Below, one piece after another: positions 35,474-44,906 of a DNA stretch of 64,000 bases (position 1 is the stretch's first letter; each line of letters begins with the position of its first letter). A program made the translations under genes and the position numbers. A model generated the notes under the pieces. That model was given only the letters and a program-made list of their open reading frames with translations. It was not told the DNA's origin and made no database searches. This DNA comes from JACCZR01 sp963844805 (GTDB lineage: Bacteria; Actinomycetota; Thermoleophilia; Solirubrobacterales; Thermoleophilaceae). The stretch covers positions 62,001 through 126,000 of the forward strand of contig CAWJPU010000007.1 of the NCBI GenBank assembly GCA_963844805.1, written 5' to 3'.

Positions 35474-36795
35474 GGGCTCTTGCCCTGCGGCGGCGGCTCG
35501 CCCTTGAGCCGGCCGAGGCTATTGCCGCCCGGGTTCACCGGCGGGGGCTCTGCTCGGGGCGGTGCGACGGGCTGGGCCTGCTCCTGGGACAGGCCGGGCG
35601 GGGTGGCCGGGCGCTGGGCGGCGCCGGGCGTCTCCTGCGACCACGTGCGGCCCGGTGCGTCCTTGCCCTGCTCGGCGGCCTTCTCGATCCCGCGCGTGCG
35701 GCCCGGGCTGTCGGGCAGCGCCTGGCGGCGGGCGGCGGCGCGGCGGCGCGCGCGGCGGATCGCCTGCGGCGACGGCGTAGCCCTCCGCGCCTGGCGGGCG
35801 GCTGCGGAGACCGTGGCCCCCAGGGCGGTGTCGGGGCGGCCGGGGACATCGCTCACGGCCGCGGCCGGAGCGGGTGGAGCCTGCTCGGACTCGCGGATCT
35901 GCTCGACGGCGATGCCGGCTCCCCCGACGGTGCCGGCCAGGACCGCGACCACCGCCAGCTTGGCCGCGACGGTCGAGCCCGCCGCAGCGCTCCCACCGGC
36001 TGCGGCGCCGCCCAGCACGCCGGCCTTCAGCGCGGCGGAGGGCGCGGCGGGCAGCAGCAGGGCCATCTGGGCGCGCTGGCGGCGCACGTCCTCGCGGAAG
36101 GCCGAGCACGACGGGCACTCGCGCAGGTGGTGTCGGATGCGGTTGCGGCGCAGCGCGCCGCGGCGCAGGGTCGACAGCTCCTCCCGGATCTCCGCGCATG
36201 AGGCCATGCGGCCCTCGCGGCGCTCGACCAGCCCGCTGCGGGCCCGGAACACGATGCCCTTCACCTGCTTCCCCTCGCAGCCGATGACCTCGGCGATCTG
36301 GTCGTGCGAGAGGTCGCCCAGCTCGAACAGGACCAGCGCCGAGCGCTGCTGCTCGGGGAGGTCGGCGAGGTCGCGGACCAGGTCGCGCAGCTCCGAGCGG
36401 GTCTCGGCCTGCTCGACCAGATCGGCGCCGGGAAGCGCTTCGTCCGCGATGGGAAGCGCGTCCGGCTTGCGTGCGCGGACCATCGAGAGACAGCGGTTGC
36501 GCGCGATCGTGTAGAGCCAGGGCTTGACGTCGATCGAGCGATCGGACTCCTCGAGCGACCGGTGCGCGGAGGCGAAGGTCTGCTGCACGGCGTCCTCTGC
36601 CTCCTCGTGGGAGCCGAGTATCTGGCGGCAGTAGGCCAGGAGCGCCGGGCCGTGGCGCTCGAAGAGGACCTCGAAGGCCGGCTCGCTCCCCGCGCGCACG
36701 AGCGCGACCAGCCGGCGGTCGCTCGCCAACCCGAGCACGCGCCGCGAGCCCAGTAGCGGCCGGGCTCCGGAGGCGGGCATTGGGGTCGAGGCCAT
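35470..36795 (-). CDS. ECF sigma factor fused to zinc-finger anti-sigma-like and membrane domains
   Basis: 441 residues, one intact frame. Residues about 30-100 are sigma region 2 (FEVLFERHGPALLAYCRQIL, DVKPWLYTIARNRCLSM) and 130-190 region 4 (LPEQQRSALVLFELGDLSHD, QIAEVIGCEGKQVKGIVFRA). Then comes a zf-HC2-like segment (SCAEIREELSTL; RHHLRECPSCSAFREDV, H-x3-C-x2-C), a helix (LAVVAVLAGTVGGAGIAVEQ) and a Pro/Ala-rich tail of 130 residues, probably outside the membrane. The sigma factor thus carries its own anti-sigma module, so release may need proteolysis. A clear TTGACA-17-GACCCT promoter lies directly upstream. Confidence 0.85.
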   Translation of the reverse strand: MASTPMPASGARPLLGSRRVLGLASDRRLVALVRAGSEPAFEVLFERHGPALLAYCRQILGSHEEAEDAVQQTFASAHRSLEESDRSIDVKPWLYTIARNRCLSMVRARKPDALPIADEALPGADLVEQAETRSELRDLVRDLADLPEQQRSALVLFELGDLSHDQIAEVIGCEGKQVKGIVFRARSGLVERREGRMASCAEIREELSTLRRGALRRNRIRHHLRECPSCSAFREDVRRQRAQMALLLPAAPSAALKAGVLGGAAAGGSAAAGSTVAAKLAVVAVLAGTVGGAGIAVEQIRESEQAPPAPAAAVSDVPGRPDTALGATVSAAARQARRATPSPQAIRRARRRAAARRQALPDSPGRTRGIEKAAEQGKDAPGRTWSQETPGAAQRPATPPGLSQEQAQPVAPPRAEPPPVNPGGNSLGRLKGEPPPQGKSP

Positions 36796-36801
36796 TCAGA
36801 G

Positions 36802-36830
36802 AGGGTCCTCAGCCGGCGCGGGCGTGTCAA
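36802..36830 (-). promoter_or_regulatory. Promoter TTGACA-N17-GACCCT for the sigma fusion gene
   Basis: A perfect -35 (36830 to 36825) and a 17-base spacer lead to GACCCT (36807 to 36802), 6 bases before ATG. This is the clearest housekeeping-type promoter in the window and indicates a leaderless mRNA. Confidence 0.6.
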
Positions 36831-36940
36831 CTTCATGCCCTCTGAACGCGATCCGGCCAGGGAGGTTCGCCTGAAACATACGAACCTTGCCCAGTTCGCC
36901 GACGTTCTCAACTATGCACCCCGAACAAAGGACCCAACTG

Positions 36941-37511
36941 ATGCACAAGCGAATCGTGCTGCTCGTGGCCGTCGTCGCGAGCCTGCTCGTGCCCGCCGGG
37001 GCACTGGCTGCCGTGCCGAGCAGGGCGGACAAGACCAACGCCGCGCGAGAGTGCCGTGCCGAGCGTGGTACCACCGACGCCACGCGTGAGGCCTTCGCCT
37101 TCAGGTACGGCACGAACATCAACAAGAAGAACGCCTTCGGCAAGTGCGTGTCCGAGAAGGCCCGCGAGGAGCTGCGCGAGCGTCGCGCCGCCAAGCGCAA
37201 GGGCCTGAAGGAGCTGCCGTTCCGAGCGCAATGAGATCGGCCGCCCCGCCTTCGCCCGGAAGTACGGCACCAACCGCAACAACCGGAACGCCTTCAGCAG
37301 GTGCGTGCGCAAGAAGGCCAGGGCCGAGAAGCGCAAGATGGACGCCGCCGACCGCGAGGCCCGCGTGAACCAGCGCAACGCCGCGCAGGAGTGCGATGAG
37401 GAGCGGGGCGAGACGGATGCGAGCCGCACCGCCTTCGCGGTGAAGTACGGCGAGAACGCAAACGACGCGAACGCGTTCGGCAAGTGCGTCTCTCAGAAGG
37501 CCCGCGACTGA
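36941..37511 (+). CDS. Secreted protein of three Cys-containing NAFGKCVS repeats (one frame break)
   Basis: About 189 residues. Signal peptide MHKRIVLLVAVVASLLVPAG, cut near ALAAVPSRA. Then three units of about 45 residues, each with one Cys in a C-x2-E/S-R-like opening (ARECRAERGTTDATREAFAF; SCRSERNEIGRPAFARKYGT; AQECDEERGETDASRTAFAV) and a second in NAFGKCVSEKARE, NAFSRCVRKKARA and NAFGKCVSQKARD. The two Cys per unit probably pair outside the cell. Very basic linkers join the units. The break is at about 37215 (one extra C after GAG). I know no named domain for this repeat; the function is unknown. Confidence 0.65.
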
Positions 37512-37563
37512 GCCTCTCTGAGGGAGAGACCCGGCGCGCGCGGGCGCGTGACACGATGACCTC

Positions 37564-38517
37564 GTGATCGCCGTCCGCGCGCCGCTCCGGGTATCACTGG
37601 GCGGCGGCGGGACCGATCTCCCGTCGTTCTTCGCCGACGAGGAGGGCTTCGTCCTCTCGGCGGCCATCGACAAGCACGTTTGGCTGCTGGTCACCACGGG
37701 CTTCCGCCAGGGGCTGCGACTCAAGCACCTGGCCTGGGAGGAGGTCGAGGACGCGGCGGACGTCGAGCACCCGATCCTCCGCGTCGCCCTCGGCGAGCAC
37801 TGGAACGGAGCGCCGCTGGAGCTGGCCTCGATCGCCGACGTGCCCGCCGGCACCGGGCTGGGCTCCTCCGGGGCCTACGCCGTGTGCACCGTCCGGGCTT
37901 TCGCCGGCCTCGAGGGCGCCGAGCTCGCGGAGGCGGCCTGCCGGCTGGAGATCGACCTCCTCGGCCGCACGGTCGGCAAGCAGGACCAGTACGCCGCCGT
38001 GCACGGCGGCGTCAATGCCCTCACCTTCCACCCGGGCTCGGTGACGGTCCGGCGCCTGGCGCTGCCGCCCGAGTCGCTCGAGGCCCTGCGGGAGCGCTTC
38101 CTGCTCTTCTACACCGGCGGCTCGCGCTCGGCCTCGAAGGTGCTCAGCGATCAGGTCGGCCGCACGCTGGCCGGCGACTCCGAGGTCCGCGACAACCTCC
38201 GCCGGACCGCCTCGCTGGCCCGCGAGACGTGCGCCGCCCTGGAGGCGGGCGATTTCGGCGCCTGCGGCGAGCTGATGAACCTCTCGTGGGAGACCAAGCG
38301 CGCCCGCTCGGCGGCGATGGTCCCCCCGCATTTGGCCGACCTGCGCGACCTCGCCCTCGACCGCGGCGGGTCCGGGGCGATGCTCATGGGCGCCGGGGGC
38401 GGCGGCTTCCTGCTCGTCCTCGCCGAGGATCCCGCCCGCCTGCGCGAGGCGATGGCGGCGGCGGGAGCGCCCGAGCTGCCCTTCGGGATCGACACGGAAG
38501 GGTGCGTCTCCCTCTGA
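37564..38517 (+). CDS. GHMP-family sugar kinase (HddA-like)
   Basis: 317 residues, intact. IAVRAPLRVSLGGGGTDLPS is the N-terminal GHMP motif as in D-glycero-D-manno-heptose-7-phosphate kinases, IADVPAGTGLGSSGAYAVCT is the ATP-binding motif 2 and GSGAMLMGAGGGGFLLVLAE is motif 3. HddA supplies heptose precursors for surface glycans; fucose/galactose-type kinases are the alternative. No heptose-pathway partner is nearby. GTG at 37564 is the first start before the conserved core. It is followed by a strong terminator. Confidence 0.85.
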   Translation: MIAVRAPLRVSLGGGGTDLPSFFADEEGFVLSAAIDKHVWLLVTTGFRQGLRLKHLAWEEVEDAADVEHPILRVALGEHWNGAPLELASIADVPAGTGLGSSGAYAVCTVRAFAGLEGAELAEAACRLEIDLLGRTVGKQDQYAAVHGGVNALTFHPGSVTVRRLALPPESLEALRERFLLFYTGGSRSASKVLSDQVGRTLAGDSEVRDNLRRTASLARETCAALEAGDFGACGELMNLSWETKRARSAAMVPPHLADLRDLALDRGGSGAMLMGAGGGGFLLVLAEDPARLREAMAAAGAPELPFGIDTEGCVSL

Positions 38518-38550
38518 AAAAGTCGTCAGCGGCGCTGAGCATTTTTTCGA
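38517..38550 (+). terminator. Intrinsic terminator after the sugar-kinase gene
   Basis: Directly at the stop: AAAAAGTC, stem TCAGCG-G-CGCTGA, then ATTTTTT. It shares the CGTCAGCG core and a TTTTTCGA tail with the hairpin at 1086-1118. Confidence 0.75.
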
Positions 38551-38613
38551 GAGGGGTACGCCAACCGCATCCCTCCGGGGGGCGAGAATTTCGCGGCCCG
38601 CGCTAATCCAGGC

Positions 38614-39057
38614 ATGGAGGCGACCCACAGGCTCATCGCGGGGATCCGCACCGGGCGAATCGAGCCGCTCTGGCATCCCGCGTTACGAGAGAGCCTCGAG
38701 TTCACCCTCTCGATGCTCTTGCCGCGCTCCCGGAGCTACGACTTCGCCGAGCACCGGATCCTGACCGTGCTCGCCCACGGGGGATCGGGGCTCTCCCAGC
38801 AGGCCGTGGCCGACCGCGCCGGGCTCGATCGCACGACCGCGTCCCGGGCGGCGCAAAGGCTCGAGGAACGACAGCAACTAGGGAGGAGACCCCAAGCGCG
38901 GGACAGTCGAAAACTGCTTCTCCTGGCCAGCCCGGAAACGGCCCGCGCCGCCGCGCGGTCGGCGGAGACAGCCCGCACAGCTGAAGAAAAGACGCTCAGC
39001 CCCCTGACGGATTTCGAGCGGGAGCGCCTGCGCCGCCTGCTGGCGAAGGCGCTCTAG
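38614..39057 (+). CDS. MarR-family transcriptional regulator
   Basis: 147 residues with a winged helix: RSYDFAEHRILTVLAHGGSG, LSQQAVADRAGLDRTTASRA (recognition helix) and LEERQQLGRRPQARDSRKLL (wing with D-x-R), all matching MarR. The C-terminal helix (DFERERLRRLLAKAL) would dimerise. The ligand and target are unknown; gluQRS lies 39 bases downstream but has its own -10 box. The lysine-poor wing and early Gln run (ERQQLG) are unremarkable variants. Confidence 0.85.
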   Translation: MEATHRLIAGIRTGRIEPLWHPALRESLEFTLSMLLPRSRSYDFAEHRILTVLAHGGSGLSQQAVADRAGLDRTTASRAAQRLEERQQLGRRPQARDSRKLLLLASPETARAAARSAETARTAEEKTLSPLTDFERERLRRLLAKAL

Positions 39058-39083
39058 AGCCGCTTCGGGCGCGGGAGGTCAGC

Positions 39084-39089
39084 CATCCT
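39084..39089 (+). promoter_or_regulatory. -10 box for gluQRS
   Basis: CATCCT lies 7 bases before the GTG at 39097. A further TAGGGT at 39878-39883 is 7 bases before the ATG of the DUF2252 gene. Confidence 0.3.
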
Positions 39090-39096
39090 GGCCTCC

Positions 39097-39894
39097 GTGG
39101 ACGGCCGCTACGCCCCCAGCCCGACCGGGCCGCTGCACGCCGGCAACCTCCGCACGGCGCTTCTGGCCTGGCTGTACGCCCGGGCCGAGGGCTCGAAGTT
39201 CCGGATGCGGATCGAGGACCTGGACCCGCAGCGCTCGCGGCGCGAGTACGAGGAGGGCCAGCTGGCGGACCTCAGAGGGCTCGGCATCGACTGGGACGGC
39301 CCGGTGGTGCGCCAGTCCGAGCGGCGCGAGCGCCACCGCGAGGCGCTCGACCAGCTCCCGACCTACCCGTGCTGGTGCACGCGCAAGGAGATCCGCGAGG
39401 CCACGCAGGCCCCCCACGGGGCCGAGGTCCCCTACCCCGGGACCTGCCGCGGAATCACGCGCAGCGATCGCCCCGCGGCCATCCGGCTGGACGCGCGAGC
39501 GATCGTCGCGTTCAGCGATCGGCTCCATGGCGAGAGGGAAGCGGAGGTCGACGATTTCGTGCTGTGGCGCAAGGACGACGTCCCCGCGTACAACCTGGCG
39601 GTCGTGGTCGACGACGCGGACGCGGGGGTCGAGGAGGTCGTACGGGGCGAGGACCTGCTGGAAACGACCCACCGCCAGGTCCGCCTCCAGCAGCTGCTGG
39701 GCCTGCCCACGCCCGCCTACACGCACGTTCCGCTCGTGCTCGACGACCAGGGCAACCGGATGGCGAAGAGAGAAGCGGGCGAGCAGCGGTCGCTGGGCTG
39801 GATGGCCGAGAGCCTGGGCCTGGCGGAGCCCGGCGAACGCGTCACACCGGCACAACTGCTCCAGCGCTTCGACCCCCTAGGGTGGCGGCCATGA
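39097..39894 (+). CDS. gluQRS: Glutamyl-Q tRNA(Asp) synthetase
   Basis: 265 residues, the length of GluQRS, a truncated GluRS paralog that attaches glutamate to queuosine in tRNA(Asp) and lacks an anticodon-binding domain. RYAPSPTGPLHAGNLRTALL holds the HIGH-like motif, CWCTRKEIRE with YPGTCRG gives the zinc ligands C-x-C...Y-x3-C, and NRMAKREAGEQRSLGWM carries the KMSKS-like motif. The frame is intact. The TGA overlaps the ATG of the DUF2252 gene (ATGA). Confidence 0.93.
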   Translation: MDGRYAPSPTGPLHAGNLRTALLAWLYARAEGSKFRMRIEDLDPQRSRREYEEGQLADLRGLGIDWDGPVVRQSERRERHREALDQLPTYPCWCTRKEIREATQAPHGAEVPYPGTCRGITRSDRPAAIRLDARAIVAFSDRLHGEREAEVDDFVLWRKDDVPAYNLAVVVDDADAGVEEVVRGEDLLETTHRQVRLQQLLGLPTPAYTHVPLVLDDQGNRMAKREAGEQRSLGWMAESLGLAEPGERVTPAQLLQRFDPLGWRP

Positions 39895-41200
39895 GCACAG
39901 ACCGCGAGCAGTACATCGTCGAGGTGCTCGTCGACGCCTTCGAGGAGCTGATCGAGAGCGACCCGCACGCCTTCCGGAAGAAGTTCCGCAAGATGGCCGC
40001 CGCCCCGTTCCCCTTCTACCGCGGCACGGCCTGCCTGTTCTACTCCGACGTCAAGGACCGCGAGGACCGCTGGGTGGACGACCGCACCAAGCGCGTCTGG
40101 ATCCAGGGCGACCTCCACGCCGAGAACTACGGCACCTACATGAACTCGCAGGGCAAGCTCGTCTTCGACGTCAACGACTTCGACGAGGCCTACGTGGGCC
40201 ACTACACGTGGGACCTGCAGCGGATGGCCGCCAGCCTGGCGCTGCTGGGCTTCGCCAAGGCCCTCTCGGACAACGTGATCCGGGACATGATCGACACCTA
40301 CGCCCGCTCCTACCTCGACCAGGTGCGCGCCTTCGCGAGCGGCGACCGCGACGACGAGTTCAGCCTCACGCTCGGAGAACACCGACGGCGCCCTCCACGA
40401 CGCCCTGGTGGACGCGCGGATGGAGACCCGGATCCAGCTGCTGGAGTCGAACACCGCGATCGACGGCGAGGACCGGCGCTTCACCGAGGGCGGCGGCGCC
40501 CGGCGCCTGGACGACGCCGAGAGGAACCAGGTGCTCCAGGCCTACGACCGCTACCTGGAGACGATCCCCGAGCGCAAGCGCCAGCACAGCGTCTCCTACA
40601 ACGTCAAGGACGTGGTGGGCCGCAAGGGCTTCGGCATCGGCAGCGCCGGCCTGCCCGCCTACAACCTGCTCATCGAGGGGCCCAGCCAGGCGCTGGAGAA
40701 CGACGTGATGCTCTCCATGAAGCAGGGCAACGTCGCCGCGCCCAGCCGGGTGGTGCAAGGACGAGAAGATCTCGAGCTTCTTCCAGCACCACGGGCACCG
40801 CACCGCGGTCTCACAGCGCGCGCTGCAGGCGCACGCCGACCCGTGGCTGGGCTGGACCGAGCTCAACGGATCGGGCCAGGTGGTCCAGGAGATCTCGCCC
40901 TACACCGCCGACGTGGACTGGGACGCCGTCACCGACGTCGACGAGATCCTCCCCCTGCTGCGCTCCCTCGGCCAGGCCACCGCGAAGGTGCACTGCGTCT
41001 CCGACGCCGGCTCGGACCAGGAGCTCGTGGACTTCCAGACCGAGGACGCGATCGTCGAGGTGGTCGGCGACCGCGACGACGAGTTCGCCGACGACCTCGC
41101 CGAGTTCGGCGCCGAGTACGGCGAGATGGCCCGCGAGGACCATCGCCGCTTCGTGGACGCCTTCCGCAACGGCAAGATCCCGGGGCTGCCCGAGGACTGA
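39891..41200 (+). CDS. DUF2252 family protein (two frame breaks)
   Basis: About 436 residues. VWIQGDLHAENYGTYMNSQG and LVFDVNDFDEAYVGHYTWDL resemble the catalytic HxDxxxxN and DFD loops of aminoglycoside-phosphotransferase-like kinases and identify DUF2252, whose physiological role is not established. Later PFPFYRGTACLFYSDV near the start and KVHCVSDAGSDQELVDFQTE also fit. Breaks are at about 40375 and about 40755. It is coupled to gluQRS upstream (ATGA) and to a cyclase-domain gene downstream (TGATG). Confidence 0.85.
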
Positions 41201-41962
41201 TGCCCTCCTGGCGGGAGCGCCTGAAGGACCTTGACGGCCAGCCGAACCTGATCAAGGCGGCCCAGTTCCTGCGCCAGCGCCTGCCCGGCGACAAGCAGCT
41301 GGGCGACCCGCTCTCGCTGAGCCGGCAGCAACCCCCGCAGCTGGTCGGCCAGCGCTTGGATCGAGGTGGCCGCCGAGCGCCCGAGCGCCATGCGCGAGCT
41401 GGGGCTGAGCGCCTTCCAGGTTTGGCAGTCGGTGTCGGAGGCCCAGGGGCGCGGCCACGGCCACGCTCAGAAGGCGGTCCTGTTCACCGACCTCGTCGAG
41501 TTCTCCGACTGGGCGCTGGAGGCCGGCGACACTCAATCCCTCGACCTGCTGCGCAAGGTCGGCCAGGCCGCCGAGCCGCCGATCAACGACTGCGGCGGGG
41601 AGATCGTCAAACGCCTGGGCGACGGCCTGATGGCCGTGTTCGACGACCCGGCCGCGGCGGTCGAGGCCGCGCTGACGGCCATCGAGGAGACCTCGAAGGT
41701 CAAGGTCGGCGGCTACACGCCCCAGATGCGAGCCGGCCTGCACGTGGGCACGCCGCGCAAGCTGGGCGGCGACTACTTCGGCGTCGACGTGACCACGGCC
41801 GCGCGCGTGGCCGACGCCGCCGGCGCCAGCCAGCTACTGGTCTCGGAGGCGGCGAAGGCGAAGCTGGGCGGCGACGAAGTCAAGCTCCGCCGCCGCCTTC
41901 GCTTCAAGGCGAAGGGCGCGCCGCGCGACCTGAAGGTCTACGCGGCGCAGTCCTCCGGCTAG
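41200..41962 (+). CDS. Class III adenylate/guanylate cyclase-domain protein (one frame break)
   Basis: About 253 residues. An N-terminal segment of about 60 residues is followed by a cyclase catalytic domain: KAVLFTDLVEFSDWALEAGD (first metal Asp), GGEIVKRLGDGLMAVFDDPA (second metal Asp in GDG), RAGLHVGTPRKLGGDYFGVD and VTTAARVADAAGASQLLVSE. The transition Asn/Arg positions (N/T-x-A-A-R) are present as TTAARV, so activity is likely; cAMP is the usual product. The break is at about 41360. The end interlocks with the convergent lipoprotein gene at CTAG. Confidence 0.85.
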
Positions 41963-42673
41963 TTCTCGACCTTCAGGTCGAAGTTGCCGGCGCTGTCCTT
42001 CTGCCTGGCAACGATGGTGATCTGCCTGCCGTTGGCCGGGTTCTTCACGGTGCAGCGGAAGACGCTGCCCTTCTGCGAGGTGACGGTGTTCGGGCAGTCG
42101 ACCTGCGCGTTGATGCCGCGCTTCTTCACCGCGTTGGTGATGTTCCGCTCGATCTGGTTCGTGCGGAGCTTGCGCTTCTGCAGCCTGGACCGTCACGCTC
42201 GAGTCCTCGGCGGTCTGAGTGATCGATGACCATGCCGAAGCCGCTGCCCTGGATGTTTCCGATGCAGAAGAACGGGCGCCCTTCTTCGGCTTGCGTCGAG
42301 GACGGGCACTCGACCTCCGAGAGTCCCGGACTCCTGCTCCTCGGCGTTCTGCTCGATGATGGCGAGCTGGATGTCGTCGACGTTGGCGCTGGTAGTCGGT
42401 GAGGGCGCCCTCGTCGTCGGCGAACTTGGCGGTGACGGTGCCCTTCTTGCCGTCGGCGGTGACCGAGCACTCGACGGTGGCGTCCGACCTTGACCTCGGT
42501 CTCGGCGGGGCAGCTCGACCGTGGCGTTGGTGATGCCCTTGGGGGCCAGCGCCTCGCTCTTCATCTTGGCCTCCAGGCCGGGGCCCGTGACCTTGGTGGA
42601 TCCACATGCCGCCAGGAGAACGGCGGACAGTGCTGCTGCTGCGATGGCTGCGCAGCGAGCCACGTTTGTTCAT
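41959..42673 (-). CDS. Lipoprotein with three DUF4333-like units (at least four frame breaks)
   Basis: About 237 residues. The start MNKR leads into CAAIAAAALSAVLLAACGS with lipobox Cys. Reading across breaks at about 42660, 42490, 42385, 42300, 42235 and 42185 gives three units with the pattern CP...G..x.C: GITNATVELPCPAETEVKVG with ECSVTADGKKGTVTAKF; SEVECPSSTQAEEGRPFFCI; and GINAQVDCPNTVTSQKGSVF with RCTVKNPANGRQITIV. Each matches the DUF4333 layout as I know it from actinobacterial lipoproteins. Function unknown. The density of breaks makes exact boundaries uncertain. Confidence 0.6.
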
Positions 42674-42716
42674 AGTGCTGCGGTTCCTTTCTGGAAAACG
42701 GTGACGCCCCACCCTA

Positions 42717-44906
42717 ATGGTGATTCTGTACGGCATAACGCTCGGATTGAGCGCCGGCCTGGTCTTCCTGATCCAGCCGATGTTCGCCAAGTTCGTGCTG
42801 CCCAGCTTCGGGAGCACGCCGGCGGTCTGGAACACCTCGCTGGTCTTCTTCCAGACCGCGCTGCTGCTGGCCTACCTGTACGCCCACGCCAGCACCCGGC
42901 GGCTGGGAGCCCGGCGCCAGGCGGTCCTGCACCTGGCGCTGGTGCGTGGTGGCCGCGCTGGTCCTCCCGATCGCCGTCCCGGACGACTTCCGCCCCGGCG
43001 ACGCCCCCGTTCCCGCCCTGCTGGGGCTGCTGGCGGTCTCGGTCGGGCTGCCCTTCTTCGTGGTCTCCTCCACCGCGCCGCTGCTGCAGCGGTGGCTGGC
43101 CTCGACCGACCACCCCGCCGCCCGCGACCCCTACTTCCTCTACCGCGCGAGCAACCTGGGCAGCGTCATCGGCCTGCTGGGCTACCCCCTGGCGATGGAG
43201 CCCAACGTGCGGCTGGCCGCGCAGGGGGAGGCCTGGTCGGTGGCCTACGGGGTGCTGGTCCTGCTGCTGGTCGCCTGCGCGGTCGCGCTGTGGCGCTCGG
43301 CGCCGGCCCCGGACGCCCGGCCCGAGCCGCGCGAGTCGCTGACCACCCGGCGGCGGCTGCGCTGGGTGGGGCTGGCCTTCGTGCCGTCCAGCCTCATGCT
43401 CGGCGTGACGTCGTTCATGACGATCGACCTCGCCCCGGTGCCGCTGCTGTGGGCGCTGCCGCTGTCGCTCTACCTGCTCTCGTTCGTGGTGGCGTTCTCG
43501 GCCACCCCGCGGGCCCAGAAGCTCCACCGGGCGATGGTGTTCGTGCTGCCCGGGGTGGCCATCGGCCTGTCGATCCTGCTGCTGGTGCGGGCCCGCGAGC
43601 CGCTGTGGGTGGTCATGCCGCTGCACCTGCTCAGCTTCGGCGTCGTCGCGCTGGTCTGCCACGGCGAGCTGGCGCGCGACCGCCCCGCGGCGGGCGAGCT
43701 GACCGGCTTCTACCTGCTCGTCGCGGTGGGCGGGGCGCTGGGCGGGCTCGTCACCGGGATCCTGGTGCCCGCGGTCTTCGAGAGCGTGCCGGAGTACCCG
43801 CTGGCGATCATCGCCGCCTGCCTGTGCCTGCCCTGGCGCGAGCCGCGGGTGCCGCCGAGCAGGTACGTGCGCTGGCTGGACGTGGGCCTGCCGGTGGCGG
43901 TGGGCCTCGTGGTGCTGGCCGCGCTGGCCGCTGGTGAGCCTGGCCGGCACCGAGTACGAGGGCGCGGGCAAGAGCTTCGCCTTCGGCCTGGGGGCGGGGA
44001 TCGCCCTGAACTTCGTCCGCCGCCCGGCGCGCTTCGGGCTGGCGCTCGGCGCGATCGTGCTGGCCGGGTCGGTGCCGCTGTTCGAGCACGGGACCGAGCT
44101 GCGCCAGGACCGCAGCTTCTTCGGCGTGGTCCGCGTCGAGCGCTCCGAGGACGGCCGGCTGAACGAGATGATCCACGGGACCACCACGCACGGCGCCCAG
44201 CTGCTCGACCCCGCCCGGCGGCGGACGCCGCTCACCTACTTCCACCCCACCGGGCCCGCCGGCCAGCTCATGGCGGCGGTCCGCGGCCCGCGCACACGGC
44301 GCGTGGCCGTGATCGGGCTCGGGACGGGCTCGCTGGGCTGCTACAGCCGCCGCGGCGACCGCTGGACCTTCTACGAGCTCGACCCCACCGTCGAGCGCAT
44401 CGCCCGCGACCCGCGGCTGTTCACCTTCCTGCGCGACTGCCGCGGGCGGCTGAACGTGGTCCGCGGCGACGCCCGGCTGTCCCTGCGGCGCGCGGGCCGG
44501 GGCGAGTTCGGGCTGCTGGTGGCCGACGCGTTCTCCTCCGACGCCATCCCCACCCACCTGCTCACGCGCGAGGCCGTGCGGCTCTACCGCCGCAAGCTGC
44601 GCGCCCGACGGGGTGCTGGCCTTCCACATCTCCAACCGCTTCCTCGACCTGGAGCCGGTGCTGGGCGAGGTGGCGCGCGGCCGAGGGGCTGGCGTGCTTG
44701 TCCCAGAACGAGCTCAAGCGGCCCAGGATGCCCCGCGGGAAGAGCCCGTCGCACTGGGTGGTGATGGCTTCGCGCCAATCCGATCTGGGCGCTCTGACCG
44801 GTGGATCCGCGCTGGCGCCCGTGCCGCCGCACACCCGGGCCGCGAGGCCTGGAGCGACGACTTCTCGAGCCCGGTTTCGGCGCTCGGGCGGGCGGGCAGC
44901 GGATGA
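42717..44906 (+). CDS. Fused MFS-like membrane domain and spermidine-synthase-like domain (four or more frame breaks)
   Basis: About 729 residues. The N-terminal 420 residues contain a dozen helices (ILYGITLGLSAGLVFLIQPM, LLLAYLYAHA, VGGALGGLVTGILVPAV). The C-terminal domain has the aminopropyltransferase-type SAM-fold motif RVAVIGLGTGSLGCYSRRGD, FYELDPTVERIARDPRLFTF and LVADAFSSDAIPTHLLTREA. The family is annotated as fused MFS/spermidine synthase, but polyamine synthesis is unproven. Breaks are at about 42945, 43930, 44610 and 44680-44820. It starts divergently from the lipoprotein gene, and its end overlaps the PfpI gene (ATGA). Confidence 0.8.
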
